A program made the position numbers and the translations under genes. The notes beneath the pieces are model-generated. The model was not told the origin of the DNA. It was given only the letters and a program-made list of their open reading frames with translations, and searched no databases. A stretch of 64,000 nt of DNA from Blautia sp. (GTDB lineage Bacteria; Bacillota; Clostridia; Lachnospirales; Lachnospiraceae), in assembly GCA_022777285.1 (NCBI GenBank), contig JALFGN010000058.1, positions 1 to 64,000 of the forward strand. The letters are read 5' to 3'. Each line of letters opens with the position of its first letter. Within the stretch, counting starts at the first letter, position 1. Positions 51,943 to 61,121 of the stretch are shown here, piece by piece.

Positions 51943-52440
51943 ATGAAAAAAAGATGGATTTCCCTGTATGTTGAAAATGAAGTTGGTGTTCTGGCAAAAA
52001 TCTCCGGATTATTTTCCGGTAAATCTTATAATCTTACCAGTCTTACAGTTGGAACAACCGAAGATCCTACCATGTCCCGAATGACAATCAGTGTGGAAAG
52101 TGATGATGCCACGTTTGAACAGATTCGTAAACAGTTGAATCGTTGTGTGGAAGTAATAGAAGTCATTGATTTTACAAACAGCAGAATTCACAGAAAAGAA
52201 ATTCTTTATATTAAAGTAAAAGATTGTGATGAAAAAGCCAAAACAGAAGTTTTCCGCATTGCACAGGTATTCAACCTTGCAATCGTAGATTACGGAAAAA
52301 ATGAAATTTTGTTGGAGTGTTTACAGACAGAGACCAGAAACGATGAAATTATCCAGTATTTTTCTGAGTACTTTAAGAAAATTGAAGTAGTCAGAGGCGG
52401 AAGCGTGGCAATCAAAGGTGTCAGTGTAGAAGAAAAATAA
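51943..52440 (+). CDS. ilvN: Acetolactate synthase small subunit
   Basis: ACT domain WISLYVENEVGVLAKISGLFSGKSYNLTSLTVGTTEDPTMSRMTI. Confidence 0.96.
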   Translation: MKKRWISLYVENEVGVLAKISGLFSGKSYNLTSLTVGTTEDPTMSRMTISVESDDATFEQIRKQLNRCVEVIEVIDFTNSRIHRKEILYIKVKDCDEKAKTEVFRIAQVFNLAIVDYGKNEILLECLQTETRNDEIIQYFSEYFKKIEVVRGGSVAIKGVSVEEK

Positions 52441-52472
52441 TGATACAGAAACAGATAATCGTAAAAAAGTAC

Positions 52473-52500
52473 TTGCTTTTTGGCGATTATCTGTTATAAT
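52473..52500 (+). promoter_or_regulatory. tRNA-Tyr promoter
   Basis: TTGCTT-N16-TATAAT, overlapped by inverted repeat ACAGATAATCG/CGATTATCTGT. Confidence 0.55.
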
Positions 52501-52532
52501 AATAAGATGTGAGATAAATTTAACAAATGCAT

Positions 52533-52614
52533 GGACGATTTCCCGAGTGGCCAAAGGGGACAGACTGTAAATCTGCTGCAAATTGCTTCGGTGGTTCGAA
52601 TCCACCATCGTCCA
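52533..52614 (+). tRNA. tRNA-Tyr (GTA anticodon)
   Basis: GGACGAT..ATCGTCC acceptor stem, CTGTAAA anticodon loop, long variable arm, GGTTCGAATCC T-loop; CCA not encoded. Confidence 0.95.
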
Positions 52615-52619
52615 TTTTC

Positions 52620-52650
52620 ATGAGACAGGATATTCTGTCTCATTTTTTTA
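52620..52650 (+). terminator. Rho-independent terminator after tRNA-Tyr
   Basis: ATGAGACAG/CTGTCTCAT followed by T7. Confidence 0.88.
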
Positions 52651-52771
52651 TTTGTCTGTTCAAACCTCTATATTTATGATATAATTTACGAAAGAGTTAT
52701 TTACTTTACTGTTTTCCATACAGCTACAAATGTCTGGATGAAAGCAGTAAAATTAATTTGGGAGGTATCAG

Positions 52772-54433
52772 ATGGCAAGGAAACAGGAAACAAAAACTAC
52801 AACTAAGAAAAAAACTCCGGCAAAAAGAACGACCAAGAAGGCAGTAGCCGAAGTGAAAGCACCAGAAGTTACAGTAGAAGAACCGAAAGCGGAAGCAGTG
52901 GAAGAAGTGAAGGAAGAACCGAAAGCAGAAGCAGTGAAAGAAGAGGTAGTAGAAGAGCCAAAATATGAAGCACCTCCGACTTCGAGAAGAAGTGTTGCAT
53001 TTATCGGTTCCGAATGTTATCCGTTTGTAAAGACCGGAGGTCTGGGAGATGTTATGTATGCTCTGCCAAAGGCTCTGGTAAAACAGAACTGTGATGTGAA
53101 GGTCATTATTCCTCGTTATAAATGTATCCCATGGAAATATCAGGAGAAAATGGTCTACAGGGGTTCTTTCCAGATGAATCTGTGTGAGGATGGAAGATCC
53201 TTCTATGTAGGAATCATGGAGTATGTATGGGATGGAGTAGTCTATGATTTCATCGATAATGAAGAATTCTTCAGCGATGGAAATCCATATACCAATCTGA
53301 TCGATGATATACCGAAATATTGTTATTTTGCAAAAGCAGCACTGGCAGCATTAAATTATATGAATTGGGTTCCAGATATCATTCATTGCCATGACTGGCA
53401 GGCTGCACTGGTTCCGGTATATTTAAGAACACTGTTTGAAAATACAAAACTGACTTCTGCAAAAACCATTTTGACCATTCATAACTTACGTTTCCAGGGA
53501 ATTTATAATATTCCGACGATTCGTTACTGGTCCGGACTGCCGGATTATGTATTTAACAAAGATGCGCTGAAGGTCAGCTATAATGATGCCAATATGTTAA
53601 AGGGCGGACTGACTTATGCCAATGTGATCACTACAGTCAGCCATACATATGCAGGAGAAATCCAGACCGGATATTACGGAGAAACACTGGATGCACATTT
53701 AAGATATCACTCCGGTAAATTAAGAGGTATCTTAAACGGGATTGACTATGATATCTGGAATACAGCTACAGACACAAGACTGTATGAGAATTATGATCTG
53801 ACAAACGTTCTGGAGAAGAAGAGAGAAAACAAACGAAGACTGCAGGAAGAGCTGGGTCTCGTTCAGGATGATCATAAATTTGTGATTGGATTGATTTCCA
53901 GACTGACCAATCAGAAAGGTCTGGATCTTATCAATGCGATTCTTCCTCAGATTATCGATGGAAATACACAGGTGGTAGTACTTGGTACAGGAGATGATAT
54001 TTACGAAAACTCTTTCCGGTATTATGAAAATGCTTATAAAGGAAATGTATGTTCCAATATTATGTATGATGAAACAAGAGCACACAGAATTTATGCTGGT
54101 GCAGATGCCTTCCTGGTACCTTCCCAGTTTGAACCATGTGGTCTGACACAGTTGATTGCCATGCATTATGGAACCATACCGATTGTTCGTGAGACGGGTG
54201 GATTAAAAGATACCGTAGAACCATACAATGTATTTTATAATTCAGGAAATGGATTTACCTTTGATCGTTATGAGTCCGGTTTACTTCTGGATGCGATCAA
54301 TCGTGCAAAAACACTGTACTTTACAGATCGCTGGCGCTGGGATGAGATGCTGCAGAGAGACATGAACAAAGATTTCTCCTGGGATAGTTCTGCAAAACAG
54401 TATAAAGACCTGTATCTGGAATTAACCTGGTAA
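52772..54433 (+). CDS. glgA: Glycogen synthase with long Lys/Glu/Ala-rich N-terminal extension
   Basis: SVAFIGSECYPFVKTGGLGDVMYALPKAL; PSQFEPCGLTQLIAMHYGTIPIVRETGGLKDTV; ~72-aa KKTPAKRTTKK..EPKAEAVEEVKEEPKAEAVKEE extension. Confidence 0.95.
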   Translation: MARKQETKTTTKKKTPAKRTTKKAVAEVKAPEVTVEEPKAEAVEEVKEEPKAEAVKEEVVEEPKYEAPPTSRRSVAFIGSECYPFVKTGGLGDVMYALPKALVKQNCDVKVIIPRYKCIPWKYQEKMVYRGSFQMNLCEDGRSFYVGIMEYVWDGVVYDFIDNEEFFSDGNPYTNLIDDIPKYCYFAKAALAALNYMNWVPDIIHCHDWQAALVPVYLRTLFENTKLTSAKTILTIHNLRFQGIYNIPTIRYWSGLPDYVFNKDALKVSYNDANMLKGGLTYANVITTVSHTYAGEIQTGYYGETLDAHLRYHSGKLRGILNGIDYDIWNTATDTRLYENYDLTNVLEKKRENKRRLQEELGLVQDDHKFVIGLISRLTNQKGLDLINAILPQIIDGNTQVVVLGTGDDIYENSFRYYENAYKGNVCSNIMYDETRAHRIYAGADAFLVPSQFEPCGLTQLIAMHYGTIPIVRETGGLKDTVEPYNVFYNSGNGFTFDRYESGLLLDAINRAKTLYFTDRWRWDEMLQRDMNKDFSWDSSAKQYKDLYLELTW

Positions 54434-54460
54434 GAAAACAGAAGAAAGAATCAACCGTTC

Positions 54461-54522
54461 AGGAATGCCTGGGAATGTCCGGCCATCTTTGTATGACCGG
54501 ATATTTTCAGGCATTCTTTTTA
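54461..54522 (+). terminator. Rho-independent terminator after glgA
   Basis: GAATGCCTG...CAGGCATTC then TTTTT. Confidence 0.8.
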
Positions 54523-54650
54523 GCGTTAATTTTTATGAATTTGGTGAAAATATTTATAAATGTTTGAAATAATAATGCAAAATTGGGAAAAATGCTGTAT
54601 ACTAAAAATAAAGATAAGTAGAAGTACTGCGAAACAGAAAGAGGAAAGTT

Positions 54651-55628
54651 ATGATTGATCAGCATGGAAGAAATATAGAATATATACGGATTTCCATAAC
54701 AGACCGCTGTAATTTCAGATGTATGTACTGTATGCCGGATACAGGGATTTCCAAAGTAAATCATGAAGAAATCCTTACCTACGAGGAGATTCTCAGATTA
54801 TGTCGAATTCTGGCAGGGATGGGAATTACGAAAGTCAAAATAACAGGGGGAGAACCTCTGGTACGCGGCAATGTGCCGTATCTCATAAAGAAAATCAGAA
54901 AAATACCGGGAATTGAAAATGTGACACTTACCACGAATGGTATGCTGCTGAAAGAAAACATCCGGGAACTGGCAGAGGCAGGACTGGATGCAGTCAATAT
55001 CAGTATCGATGCGCTGGATGAGAAAATTTTTGAAAAAATCGCAGGAAGAAAAGGACTCGCACAGGTTCTGGAAGGGCTGGAAGAGGCGCTGAAATATCCG
55101 AACATCCGAGTGAAAGTGAATTGCGTATTACTGGAAGGAATGAACGAGTCTCAGTGGATGAAACTGGCAGAACTGGCAAAAGACCGGCTGATTGATGTGC
55201 GGTTTATTGAAATGATGCCCATTGGATATGGAAAACAATATTGTGGGGAGACAGAAGCGCATGTAAGGCAGATGTTGGAAAAGACTTATGGTAGAATCAC
55301 CGATGTACAGGGGAAATTTGGAAATGGACCAAGTACCTATGTGAAACTGGAAGGCTTTCAGGGGAAAATCGGTTTTATCAGTGCCATGTCTCATAAATTT
55401 TGTGCGGAATGTAATCGGATACGTCTTACATCAGGCGGATGGCTCAAACCCTGCCTTCAGTATGCAGCAGGTGCAGATCTGAAAAGAATTCTTCGGGAAA
55501 ACGGATCGGATCAGGAGCTTGAGGCAGTTATGCGAAAGACCATTTATGAAAAACCAGTCAGTCATCATTTTGAACAACGGAATCAGATAGGGTTTGAAAA
55601 TAAAAAAATGTCGGAAATTGGAGGATGA
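54651..55628 (+). CDS. moaA: GTP 3',8-cyclase (radical SAM)
   Basis: RISITDRCNFRCMYCMPDTG; SHKFCAECNRIRLTSGGWLKPCL. Confidence 0.95.
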   Translation: MIDQHGRNIEYIRISITDRCNFRCMYCMPDTGISKVNHEEILTYEEILRLCRILAGMGITKVKITGGEPLVRGNVPYLIKKIRKIPGIENVTLTTNGMLLKENIRELAEAGLDAVNISIDALDEKIFEKIAGRKGLAQVLEGLEEALKYPNIRVKVNCVLLEGMNESQWMKLAELAKDRLIDVRFIEMMPIGYGKQYCGETEAHVRQMLEKTYGRITDVQGKFGNGPSTYVKLEGFQGKIGFISAMSHKFCAECNRIRLTSGGWLKPCLQYAAGADLKRILRENGSDQELEAVMRKTIYEKPVSHHFEQRNQIGFENKKMSEIGG

Positions 55629-55632
55629 AGCA

Positions 55633-56064
55633 ATGGGAAGGATAATGGCTGTATGTGTCAGTGAAAAAAGAGGAACACAGAAGAAAAATATTCAGGAAGC
55701 AGAATTGATCGAAGACTTTGGAATTGCAGGAGATGCGCATGCAGGAAAATGGCACAGACAGGTAAGTTTGCTGAGTTATGAGAAGATTGAAGCGTTTAAA
55801 GATCGAGGCGCAGAAGTGACCGATGGTGCATTTGGTGAAAATCTTGTTGTGAGCGGGTTTGATTTTAAAACGATTCCGGTAGGCACCAAATTTCAGTGTA
55901 ATGATGTAATACTGGAATTAACACAGATTGGAAAACAGTGCCACCATGGCTGTGAAATTTTTCAGAAAATGGGTGATTGTATTATGCCAAGAGAAGGGGT
56001 ATTTACAAAAGTAATCCATGGAGGAAAAATAAAAGTAGGAGATGAACTGGTAATGATCGGATAG
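55633..56064 (+). CDS. MOSC-domain protein
   Basis: GDAHAGKWHRQVSLLS, FGENLVVSGFDF, QIGKQCHHGCEIF. Confidence 0.9.
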   Translation: MGRIMAVCVSEKRGTQKKNIQEAELIEDFGIAGDAHAGKWHRQVSLLSYEKIEAFKDRGAEVTDGAFGENLVVSGFDFKTIPVGTKFQCNDVILELTQIGKQCHHGCEIFQKMGDCIMPREGVFTKVIHGGKIKVGDELVMIG

Positions 56065-56081
56065 AAAGAGGGGTGTTTTTT

Positions 56082-56687
56082 ATGAGTAAAAAAGTCATTA
56101 CAATTGCAAGAGAGTTTGGAAGCGGAGGAAGAGTGATTGCACAGAAACTGTCAGAACATCTGGGAATCGCATTTTATGATAAGAATCTGATTTCCATAGC
56201 TGCGAAAAGAAGGGGACTGCCGGAAGAAAAACTGGAATCTGTAGATGAAAGAAGAGAGAATCCATGGCGTTATACCTTTGATGAAAATATGGCGATGGAG
56301 AGGCAGTTTCATTATGAACCTCTGAATGATATTCTGTTTTATGAACAAAGTGAAATTATCAGAGAAGCAGCAAAGAAGGAGGACTGTGTGATTGTAGGGC
56401 GTTGTGCCAACTATATTCTCCGGGAAAATCCACAATGCCGCAGTGTATTTATTTATGCACCTCTGGAGGCACGAATCCGTACGATTCGTGCAAGAACCGG
56501 TCTGGATGCCAGGGGAGCAGAACAGTTGATCAAACGTGTGGACAAACAGAGAAAATATTATTATGAAAATTATACGGAGCAGAAATGGGGCAGAAAGGAA
56601 GGATTTGATCTGGGAATAGACAGCAGTCGCTTTACAGATGAACAAATATTGGAGATTCTTTCTGCTCTGTATCGAACCATTGAATAA
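56082..56687 (+). CDS. Cytidylate kinase-like family protein
   Basis: KKVITIAREFGSGGRVIAQKLSEHLGIAFYDKNLI; CVIVGRCANYIL. Confidence 0.88.
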   Translation: MSKKVITIAREFGSGGRVIAQKLSEHLGIAFYDKNLISIAAKRRGLPEEKLESVDERRENPWRYTFDENMAMERQFHYEPLNDILFYEQSEIIREAAKKEDCVIVGRCANYILRENPQCRSVFIYAPLEARIRTIRARTGLDARGAEQLIKRVDKQRKYYYENYTEQKWGRKEGFDLGIDSSRFTDEQILEILSALYRTIE

Positions 56688-56693
56688 AAAGTA

Positions 56694-56745
56694 AAACAGG
56701 GCGGCTGGTGGCAGGTTTGTGCTCACCAGGCTACCCTGTTTTATT
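56694..56745 (+). terminator. Rho-independent terminator after cytidylate kinase-like gene
   Basis: AAAACAGGG..CTGGTG../CACCAG..CCCTGTTTTATTTT. Confidence 0.75.
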
Positions 56746-56763
56746 TTGTTTGGAAAAGAACAT

Positions 56764-56982
56764 AGAAAAAGAGTCATCCGAAGTTTACATTTCGAATGAC
56801 TCTTCTAATTTGTCATGTCCATGGGATTATACCTTCCTTATTTTATTTTTTGTTCATTTGAGGGAACGCTTTCAGGTTTTGGTGGTCCGTACCGTCCTTT
56901 CTTTACTATTATGGAGTATTTCTTTCAGTTTTCGGTGGTCTCAGTCCTTTCTGCTTTTGTTTCTTTCGTCCTTTTTGTTTAT
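56764..56982 (-). ncRNA. Putative ~220-nt minus-strand sRNA with duplicated GAAAGGAC..GACCACC motif
   Basis: Minus-strand TTGACA-N17-TATAAT (plus TGTCAA 57012-57017, ATTATA 56989-56994); terminator AGAGTCATTCGAA/TTCGGATGACTCTTTTT at 56765-56803; no convincing ORF. Confidence 0.6.
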
Positions 56983-57182
56983 GTGTTTATTATAGCAGCA
57001 AACCTTTCAAATGTCAACAAGAAAAAAGAAAATAATATTAAAAAATAAATAATGACAAATAAAAAAGAGAAAATTATAAAATATTCAGATAATTTTAAGC
57101 GATGAATCTATAGGAATATTCAGAATCCGTACTGGAAGAAATAGAAAAAGCATGCTATACTTGCTGTATCAGGAGGAAAGAT

Positions 57183-58055
57183 ATGAAGCAGATAGAGAGA
57201 AATGATCCCTGCTGGTGTGGAAGCGGGAAAAAGTACAAAAAATGTCATGAGGCATTTGATCATAAATTGAATCATTTACAGGGACAGGGGCATTTGGTGC
57301 CGGATCATTCCCTGATTAAAACACCGGAACAAATCGAGAAGATAAAAGAGAGTGCCAGAATCAATGTAGCGATTCTGGATTATGTAGCAGAGCATATTCA
57401 GGCAGGTGTTACGACCGGTGAAATTGACCGATGGGTATATAAAATAACGACCGAGGCAGGCGCAGTACCGGCACCTCTGAATTATGAAGGGTTTCCGAAA
57501 AGTGTATGTACATCGATTAATCATCAGGTATGTCATGGAATTCCTTCCGATGAGATTGTTCTTCAGGAAGGCGATATCGTAAATGTGGATGTTTCTACGA
57601 TTCTTGATGGTTATTATTCAGATTCTTCCCGTATGTTCTGTATAGGGAAGGTAAGTCCTGAAAAAGAACGTCTTGTGAAAATTACAAAAGAATGTGTGGA
57701 AAAAGGTCTGGAACAGGTAAAAGCCTGGGGATATCTGGGAGATATGAGCCAGGCAGTTCATGAACATGCAGAAAAAAACGGATATCGTGTAGTAAGAGAA
57801 ATAGGTGGTCATGGAATCGGACTGGAATTTCATGAAGATCCATGGGTTGGATATATCGGAAAAGCAGGAACTGGGATGGTACTGGCACCTGGGATGATTT
57901 TTACGATTGAACCGATGATCAATATGGGAACTTCCGATATTTTTGTAGATGATGCAGATGGATGGACGATTTATACGGAGGATGGTCTTCCGTCTGCCCA
58001 ATGGGAAATCATGGTTCTTGTAACAGAACAGGGACCGGAAGTACTGGCCTGGTAG
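57183..58055 (+). CDS. map: Methionine aminopeptidase with N-terminal SEC-C zinc motif
   Basis: NDPCWCGSGKKYKKCH; HQVCHGIPSDEIVLQEGDIVNVDVS, GHGIGLEFHEDPWV. Confidence 0.94.
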   Translation: MKQIERNDPCWCGSGKKYKKCHEAFDHKLNHLQGQGHLVPDHSLIKTPEQIEKIKESARINVAILDYVAEHIQAGVTTGEIDRWVYKITTEAGAVPAPLNYEGFPKSVCTSINHQVCHGIPSDEIVLQEGDIVNVDVSTILDGYYSDSSRMFCIGKVSPEKERLVKITKECVEKGLEQVKAWGYLGDMSQAVHEHAEKNGYRVVREIGGHGIGLEFHEDPWVGYIGKAGTGMVLAPGMIFTIEPMINMGTSDIFVDDADGWTIYTEDGLPSAQWEIMVLVTEQGPEVLAW

Positions 58056-58077
58056 GAAAAAGATAAGGAGAAAAGAA

Positions 58078-59280
58078 ATGAGTCTTGCAATAGCAGTGTT
58101 GAAAAAAGGGGAAGGGAGAACCTTGAAAGCAGGAGGTCCCTGGATTTATGATAATGAGATTGCCAGTGTTATGGGAAGCTTCGCAGATGGGGATCTTGTC
58201 ATTGTTCATGATTTTGACGGCTATCCATTGGGAAGAGGATTTATCAATACCCGATCCAAAATCAGAATCCGCATGATGACAAGAAATGCAGACCAGGAAG
58301 TTGACCGGGAATTTTTAAGAAAAAGAGTGCAGGAAGCATGGGAATACAGGAAGAAAACGGTGGATACTTCCAGCTGTCGTGTGATTTTCGGAGAAGCGGA
58401 TTTTCTTCCTGGAATTGTAGTAGATAAATTCTCCGATGTACTGGTCGTAGAATCTCTTGCCCTTGGAATTGACCGGATGAAAGAGGAAATCATCGAGTTA
58501 TTGAAAGAATGTATGGAAGCAGATGGGATACAGATCCGTGGTGTTTATGAACGCAGTGATGCAAAAGTCAGGCTGCAGGAAGGCATGGAACGGGTAAAAG
58601 GCTTTCTGGGAGAACCATTTGATACAAAAGTAGAGATTGTGGAAAATGGTGTAAAATATATAGTGGATGTGCAAGACGGACAGAAAACAGGATTTTTCCT
58701 GGATCAGAAATACAATCGTCTGGCAATTCAGCGCCTCTGCAAAGACGCAAAAGTTCTTGATTGCTTTACCCATACGGGTTCTTTTGCTCTGAATGCGGGA
58801 ATTGCAGGAGCAGGAAGTGTAATCGGTGTAGATGCTTCCCAGCTTGCCGTGGATCAGGCAACAGAAAATGCCCGTCTGAATGGTCTGGAAGATCGGGTAA
58901 AATTTATTTGCCGGGATGTTTTTGAATTGCTCCCGGAACTGGAGAAACAGGGAGAAAAATTTGACGTAGTAATTCTGGATCCGCCTGCATTCACAAAATC
59001 AAGAAATTCTATTAAGAATGCAGTAAAAGGTTATCGGGAAATAAATCTTCGCGCTATGAAACTGGTAAAAGACGGCGGTTTTCTGGCTACCTGTTCCTGT
59101 TCTCATTTTATGTCTTATGAGCTGTTCACGCAGACGATCGGGCAGGCTGCAAGAAATGTACATAAACGTCTGCGTCAGGTGGAATACCGGACACAGGCAC
59201 CGGATCATCCGATTTTGTGGGCGGCAGATGAATCTTATTATCTGAAATTTTATATTTTCCAGGTATGTGAGGAAAGGTAA
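58078..59280 (+). CDS. Class I SAM-dependent rRNA methyltransferase (RlmI-like, PUA domain)
   Basis: QKTGFFLDQKYNR, VLDCFTHTGSFALNAGIAGA, VVILDPPAFTKSRNS. Confidence 0.92.
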   Translation: MSLAIAVLKKGEGRTLKAGGPWIYDNEIASVMGSFADGDLVIVHDFDGYPLGRGFINTRSKIRIRMMTRNADQEVDREFLRKRVQEAWEYRKKTVDTSSCRVIFGEADFLPGIVVDKFSDVLVVESLALGIDRMKEEIIELLKECMEADGIQIRGVYERSDAKVRLQEGMERVKGFLGEPFDTKVEIVENGVKYIVDVQDGQKTGFFLDQKYNRLAIQRLCKDAKVLDCFTHTGSFALNAGIAGAGSVIGVDASQLAVDQATENARLNGLEDRVKFICRDVFELLPELEKQGEKFDVVILDPPAFTKSRNSIKNAVKGYREINLRAMKLVKDGGFLATCSCSHFMSYELFTQTIGQAARNVHKRLRQVEYRTQAPDHPILWAADESYYLKFYIFQVCEER

Positions 59281-59304
59281 ATGGGCAAATCATGTTGAAA
59301 AAAA

Positions 59305-59350
59305 CGGGAATGATCGGCTTTTGGGCTGTACCATTCCCGCTTTTTTTCAA
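59305..59350. terminator. Terminator between convergent rlmI-like and dynamin genes
   Basis: CGGGAATG..CATTCCCG with A- and T-runs. Confidence 0.8.
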
Positions 59351-61108
59351 TTATGCCCAAACTTTTAATTGATGCAGAATAGTTTTGGCATTTTGAATCA
59401 TCTCTTTCATACTTTCTTTTTCGGCTGCATTTTTTCCGGCTGCATGAGCGGTCTGTTCACACAGGTGCCGTGTAAGCTGCAGTTGTTCTTCGTAGTAATC
59501 AACAAGAAGATTTTTCGTTTTTGTGCCCAGTTCATGATATATTTCTTCTATGGTCCGGGAGATGGTTGCACTCATGTTTTGCAGTTTGTGAGAAATCTGT
59601 TCCATTAATTCCGGAATGCGTGTCTGTTTTTCTTTTTCACGTATCATACCGGAAATACCGTCCGTAACGATAGAGGTCAGACCGGTGAGAATATTCAGCG
59701 CCCCCATATAGGAGGTTACCAGTCCAACCGTATCGCCTTTTGTCCAGATCCGGTTATCCAGACTGAGGCGGAAGTTATACATTTTCTTATGCGGAAGCGC
59801 ATCGGCAGTTTTCTGCCGTACACCTTCCCCAAGCTGATCGATGAGCTCAAAGAGACAATCCTGATGGTATTCGATGCAGGTGTTCATTGCTTCCTGCATC
59901 AGATCTATACAATAGAATTCATAATAACGTTTCAGGTCGTCGTTGGAGATCGCAGAGAGCTGTTCCGTTTCCTGAATGATACGTTGTAAAAAATCAGACA
60001 TCCAGGCATTGGCTTCAATCTTCATATTATGAATGACCGCATCAATATTTTTCAGCAGGGTATCATGGGTGGCGATATAGTCCTGCTGCTTTTTTTTGGC
60101 ATCTTGCAGAGCAGCAGAAGCATCCTGGATACTCATGGAAAGACCTTGTTCCAGTGCATCCAGTTCGGTTTCCAGTTCCTGTACCATTCCGAATGTGAGA
60201 CGCTGCATGCGATCGGTCACAACCGTATCTGCACGGGAAGCAATCAGGGCTTCCAGATCCCTTCGCAGAGTCTGAAAGCGGCCGCGTAAAACAGGCGTTA
60301 ATGCTGTCTCCCGTACCGATTCTCCAAGCTGAAAACAGAGTTCGTCCAACGCACTGATCATGTAAGGCGTGGCACCCGGCAGAAGATTTTCTACCCGTTG
60401 TTTCAGCAACGCTTCCATCCGGCTATAAGCTTCCGGTGTTCCAAGAATATCGCTGTAATTGCCTACCAGAAACAGACTGGTATATTTTTGTGGAAGAAGG
60501 GATGCTTTGATAAACATCTGCTCGCTTCTGGAAAGAGGATATTGAACATTATATACATAAATCACTGCATCTGCCTGTATCAGACTGTCTTTTACGAGCG
60601 GACTGAAGTCTTTCATTGCGTCTCCGGTGCCTGGTGTATCGATGATCGTAATCTTTTTTAAAAGTTCACAGGGGCGTTTCAGCTCCAGACGCTGAATCGG
60701 TTCTCCAAGTTCGATCATCAGCTTTTCCAGGTTTTCCCGTTTCAGATCTTCATTCGAGAGACGTACACAACGGCCGCCAGCCAGAATTCCTTCATTTCCC
60801 GGTAAACCATAGCTGATGCGATTGAGCGTAACTGTTTCGGTGGTTACGTCGGTGGTGACCACTTCTTCACCAAGCAATGCATTGATTAGTGTGGACTTTC
60901 CGCGTTTAAAATCACCTGCTACCACAATGGTAAAGGGGCTGTCTTTATATTTACGAATGTTCTGTTCCCATTCGGTCAGTTTATCAAGAAAAGCATTGCC
61001 AAGGGTGGTACGGTAGGCATTGTCATAGCGAAAGATATGCAATTCATCCAGGGCATGTTCAAGATTTTGCTTCAGTTCCGTGTTGGAATATTCGATTTTA
61101 TAATCCAT
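59351..61108 (-). CDS. Dynamin-family GTPase (DLP-1)
   Basis: VVAGDFKRGKSTLINALLGEEVVTTDVTTETVT, IIDTPGTGDAM; long helical C-terminus. Confidence 0.88.
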   Translation of the reverse strand: MDYKIEYSNTELKQNLEHALDELHIFRYDNAYRTTLGNAFLDKLTEWEQNIRKYKDSPFTIVVAGDFKRGKSTLINALLGEEVVTTDVTTETVTLNRISYGLPGNEGILAGGRCVRLSNEDLKRENLEKLMIELGEPIQRLELKRPCELLKKITIIDTPGTGDAMKDFSPLVKDSLIQADAVIYVYNVQYPLSRSEQMFIKASLLPQKYTSLFLVGNYSDILGTPEAYSRMEALLKQRVENLLPGATPYMISALDELCFQLGESVRETALTPVLRGRFQTLRRDLEALIASRADTVVTDRMQRLTFGMVQELETELDALEQGLSMSIQDASAALQDAKKKQQDYIATHDTLLKNIDAVIHNMKIEANAWMSDFLQRIIQETEQLSAISNDDLKRYYEFYCIDLMQEAMNTCIEYHQDCLFELIDQLGEGVRQKTADALPHKKMYNFRLSLDNRIWTKGDTVGLVTSYMGALNILTGLTSIVTDGISGMIREKEKQTRIPELMEQISHKLQNMSATISRTIEEIYHELGTKTKNLLVDYYEEQLQLTRHLCEQTAHAAGKNAAEKESMKEMIQNAKTILHQLKVWA

Positions 61109-61121
61109 AATGATCGTTCCT

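Noticed and set aside
54800-54806. Isolated TGTCGAA (0A-box-like) match
   Set aside because: Single copy inside moaA coding sequence; expected by chance
56151-56777. 208-aa minus-strand ORF overlapping the putative sRNA terminator
   Set aside because: Antisense to the cytidylate kinase-like gene, composition of a shadow ORF; start lies inside the terminator hairpin
56708-57048. Two plus-strand ORFs (95 and 77 aa) opposite the sRNA candidate
   Set aside because: No RBS, hydrophobic/Phe-rich reverse complement of purine-rich RNA; minus-strand promoter and terminator explain the region better
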